The translations under genes and the position numbers were made by a program. Shown one piece after another: positions 63,140-64,000 of a stretch of 64,000 bases of DNA (position 1 is its first letter; each line of letters begins with the position of its first letter). This DNA comes from Labrenzia sp. R4_2 (GTDB lineage: Bacteria; Pseudomonadota; Alphaproteobacteria; Rhizobiales; Stappiaceae), in the NCBI RefSeq assembly GCF_017743865.1, contig NZ_JAGHRJ010000004.1:310001-374000 (forward strand). The letters are read 5' to 3'. The notes below the pieces were generated by a model that searched no databases, was not told where the DNA came from, and was given only the letters and a program-made list of their open reading frames with translations.

Positions 63140-63898
63140 TCACTGGTACTGGAGCGGCGCGCCCAAATCGGCCGGCGGGATGCGTGAAACAAAGGCGAGG
63201 ATGGCATCCAGATCTTCCAACGTCATTTCGACCGGGACGATGGGCGGCGGTCGTGTTTCATCGAACGGCTCCGTTACGTCTTCGATCAGCGTAAATGACG
63301 GATGCGGATTGAGCGCGAAAAACGCCTCGAATCGCGGCTTCCAGTCGGCGAGCGTTCGAAGAATCGCAAAAGACGGAGTAGAGCCGATGCCCGCCATGCG
63401 CGTTGCGGCATTAACCCGGTGGCACCGCCCGCAATGCACCACGGCGAGCTTCTCGCCTTTTCCCGCATCTCCGGCGATCAATCCGTCGTCAACTTCCTTT
63501 GCGACAGGGGCTGCAGCGGTAAACGCAACGCCATCCTTAGCCGGAAAACCATCAATGGTTCGCCGGCCGACATCGCCGGTAAGCCAGTCCATAAATCTTT
63601 TGGTACCGCCCGTTTCCTGTTCGACAGATGCGTACCATGTGCGGTCCAACCCTTCGAATACTGGTGTTCCGCCTTCCTCATCCAATAGCCGCACTTCGGC
63701 TGGATCCTCAGGCGAAACCAGTTCGATCCGCGTATTCGTTTTCAAGGAAAATCGGGGCAGCAGGTATTTCAGGAAACCGCTGTCGTTGAGATCTTGCGGC
63801 ACGCTGAGCCGAAACGGCTCCGCAGAACGCACAGCATTAACAGACGCGCTCATCCAGATGCACGCAAACACGAATATCAATAGTTTCCGGCAGGCCAC
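63140..63898 (-). CDS. Cytochrome c with a reduced TupA-like N-terminal domain
   Basis: 252 residues from GTG 63898, 5 bases after GGAGG (a GTG at 63913 lies inside that ribosome-binding region). Signal peptide to about residue 26. Residues 32-61 (NDSGFLKYLLPRFSLKT) align with TupA 34-62 (QNSGLFDDLLPKFTAKT), and residues 101-130 (RFMDWLTGDVGRRTI) align with the TupA C-terminus (RFIDWLLSPEGQTAI); the roughly 190 residues between are reduced to about 40. A class I cytochrome c domain follows, heme C156-C159-H160 (CGRCH). The tungstate-binding TTSTQ segment is not kept. Convergent with the ferredoxin-like gene by 16 bp. Confidence 0.8.
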   Translation of the reverse strand: MACRKLLIFVFACIWMSASVNAVRSAEPFRLSVPQDLNDSGFLKYLLPRFSLKTNTRIELVSPEDPAEVRLLDEEGGTPVFEGLDRTWYASVEQETGGTKRFMDWLTGDVGRRTIDGFPAKDGVAFTAAAPVAKEVDDGLIAGDAGKGEKLAVVHCGRCHRVNAATRMAGIGSTPSFAILRTLADWKPRFEAFFALNPHPSFTLIEDVTEPFDETRPPPIVPVEMTLEDLDAILAFVSRIPPADLGAPLQYQ

Positions 63899-63991
63899 GC
63901 GCTCCTCCTTCACGCAGCTGACATCAGGCTATAAGCGTAGAAGCGAAGATGCCGATACGTCAATGCATGTCAAAACAACGGGGAGGTCCAA

Positions 63992-64000
63992 ATGAACGAC
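63992..64000 (+). CDS. Start of a gene cut by the window edge
   Basis: ATG 63992 follows GGGGAGG (63980-63986) by 5 bases; only three codons are visible. The strong ribosome-binding site supports a real start. Its function cannot be judged. Confidence 0.45.

Noticed and set aside
1..64000. CRISPR arrays, insertion sequences, prophage or integrative elements
   Set aside because: No regularly spaced repeats, transposase, integrase or phage genes were seen; the only repeats are short palindromes and operator-like sites.

Overview
The window reads as marine, metabolically versatile alphaproteobacterial chromosome. The gene set and order fit the Stappiaceae (Roseibium/Labrenzia type) or a neighbouring group: a form I aerobic CO dehydrogenase cluster, a complete Paracoccus-type sox locus, a histidine utilisation regulon with HutF/HutG, TRAP and TTT carboxylate transporters, a quinone-linked formate dehydrogenase, and an orphan bacteriochlorophyll gene (bciA). 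The family assignment is inference from gene content. There are no tRNA or rRNA genes, no transposases and no CRISPR array; the window is compact, mostly operonic DNA.

Layout. 1-8.8 kb: cox cluster (end of coxC, then coxMSL, a small ORF, coxDEFG, a small membrane protein). 8.9-12.3 kb: an aldehyde dehydrogenase / beta-hydroxyacid dehydrogenase pair with a divergent LysR regulator. 12.3-27.0 kb: sulfur region, with two YeeE/YedE (SoxT-like) transporters, a SoxH-like metallo-hydrolase, soxR-soxS facing soxVW, then soxXYZABCDEF, closed by a clear terminator. 27.2-28.2 kb: an aldo/keto reductase. 28.3-40.1 kb: hutIHGU continuing into dctPQM (TRAP) on the minus strand, and hutF, hutC and a ROK kinase on the plus strand, around one divergent promoter. 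40.1-48.6 kb: a TctD/TctE two-component system with a periplasmic binding protein, facing tctCBA, a family III CoA-transferase and a citryl-CoA-lyase-like protein. 48.7-51.1 kb: tupBCA tungstate importer. 51.2-52.2 kb: bciA. 52.3-64 kb: a large minus-strand fdh operon (DUF3305, DUF3306, TorD-like chaperone, TAT-target peptide, fdhA, fdhB, fdhC, a WD40-cytochrome c fusion, a 42-residue protein), then a plus-strand multi-cluster ferredoxin and a minus-strand cytochrome c whose N-terminus looks like a shrunken tungstate-binding protein.

How it fits together. CO, thiosulfate or sulfide, and formate are all electron donors for a respiratory chain, so the window is largely a lithoheterotrophy island. 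HutG releases formate, which the fdh complex could oxidise. The tungstate importer next to a formate dehydrogenase suggests a W- or Mo/W-enzyme. TctABC, the CoA-transferase and the citryl-CoA-lyase-like protein form a plausible route from tricarboxylate to acetyl-CoA plus oxaloacetate.

The most interesting signals are: (i) three 12-bp direct repeats at an exact 21-bp period upstream of coxM, next to a LytTR-domain regulator; (ii) the mini-TupA/cytochrome c chimera; (iii) a tupB leader hairpin that buries the ribosome-binding site; (iv) a structured leader with alternative pairings upstream of the second YeeE/YedE gene; (v) a 22-codon leader ORF, hairpin and palindrome before soxX; (vi) a double-hairpin repeat present twice, in opposite orientation, between convergent genes; (vii) orphan bciA.
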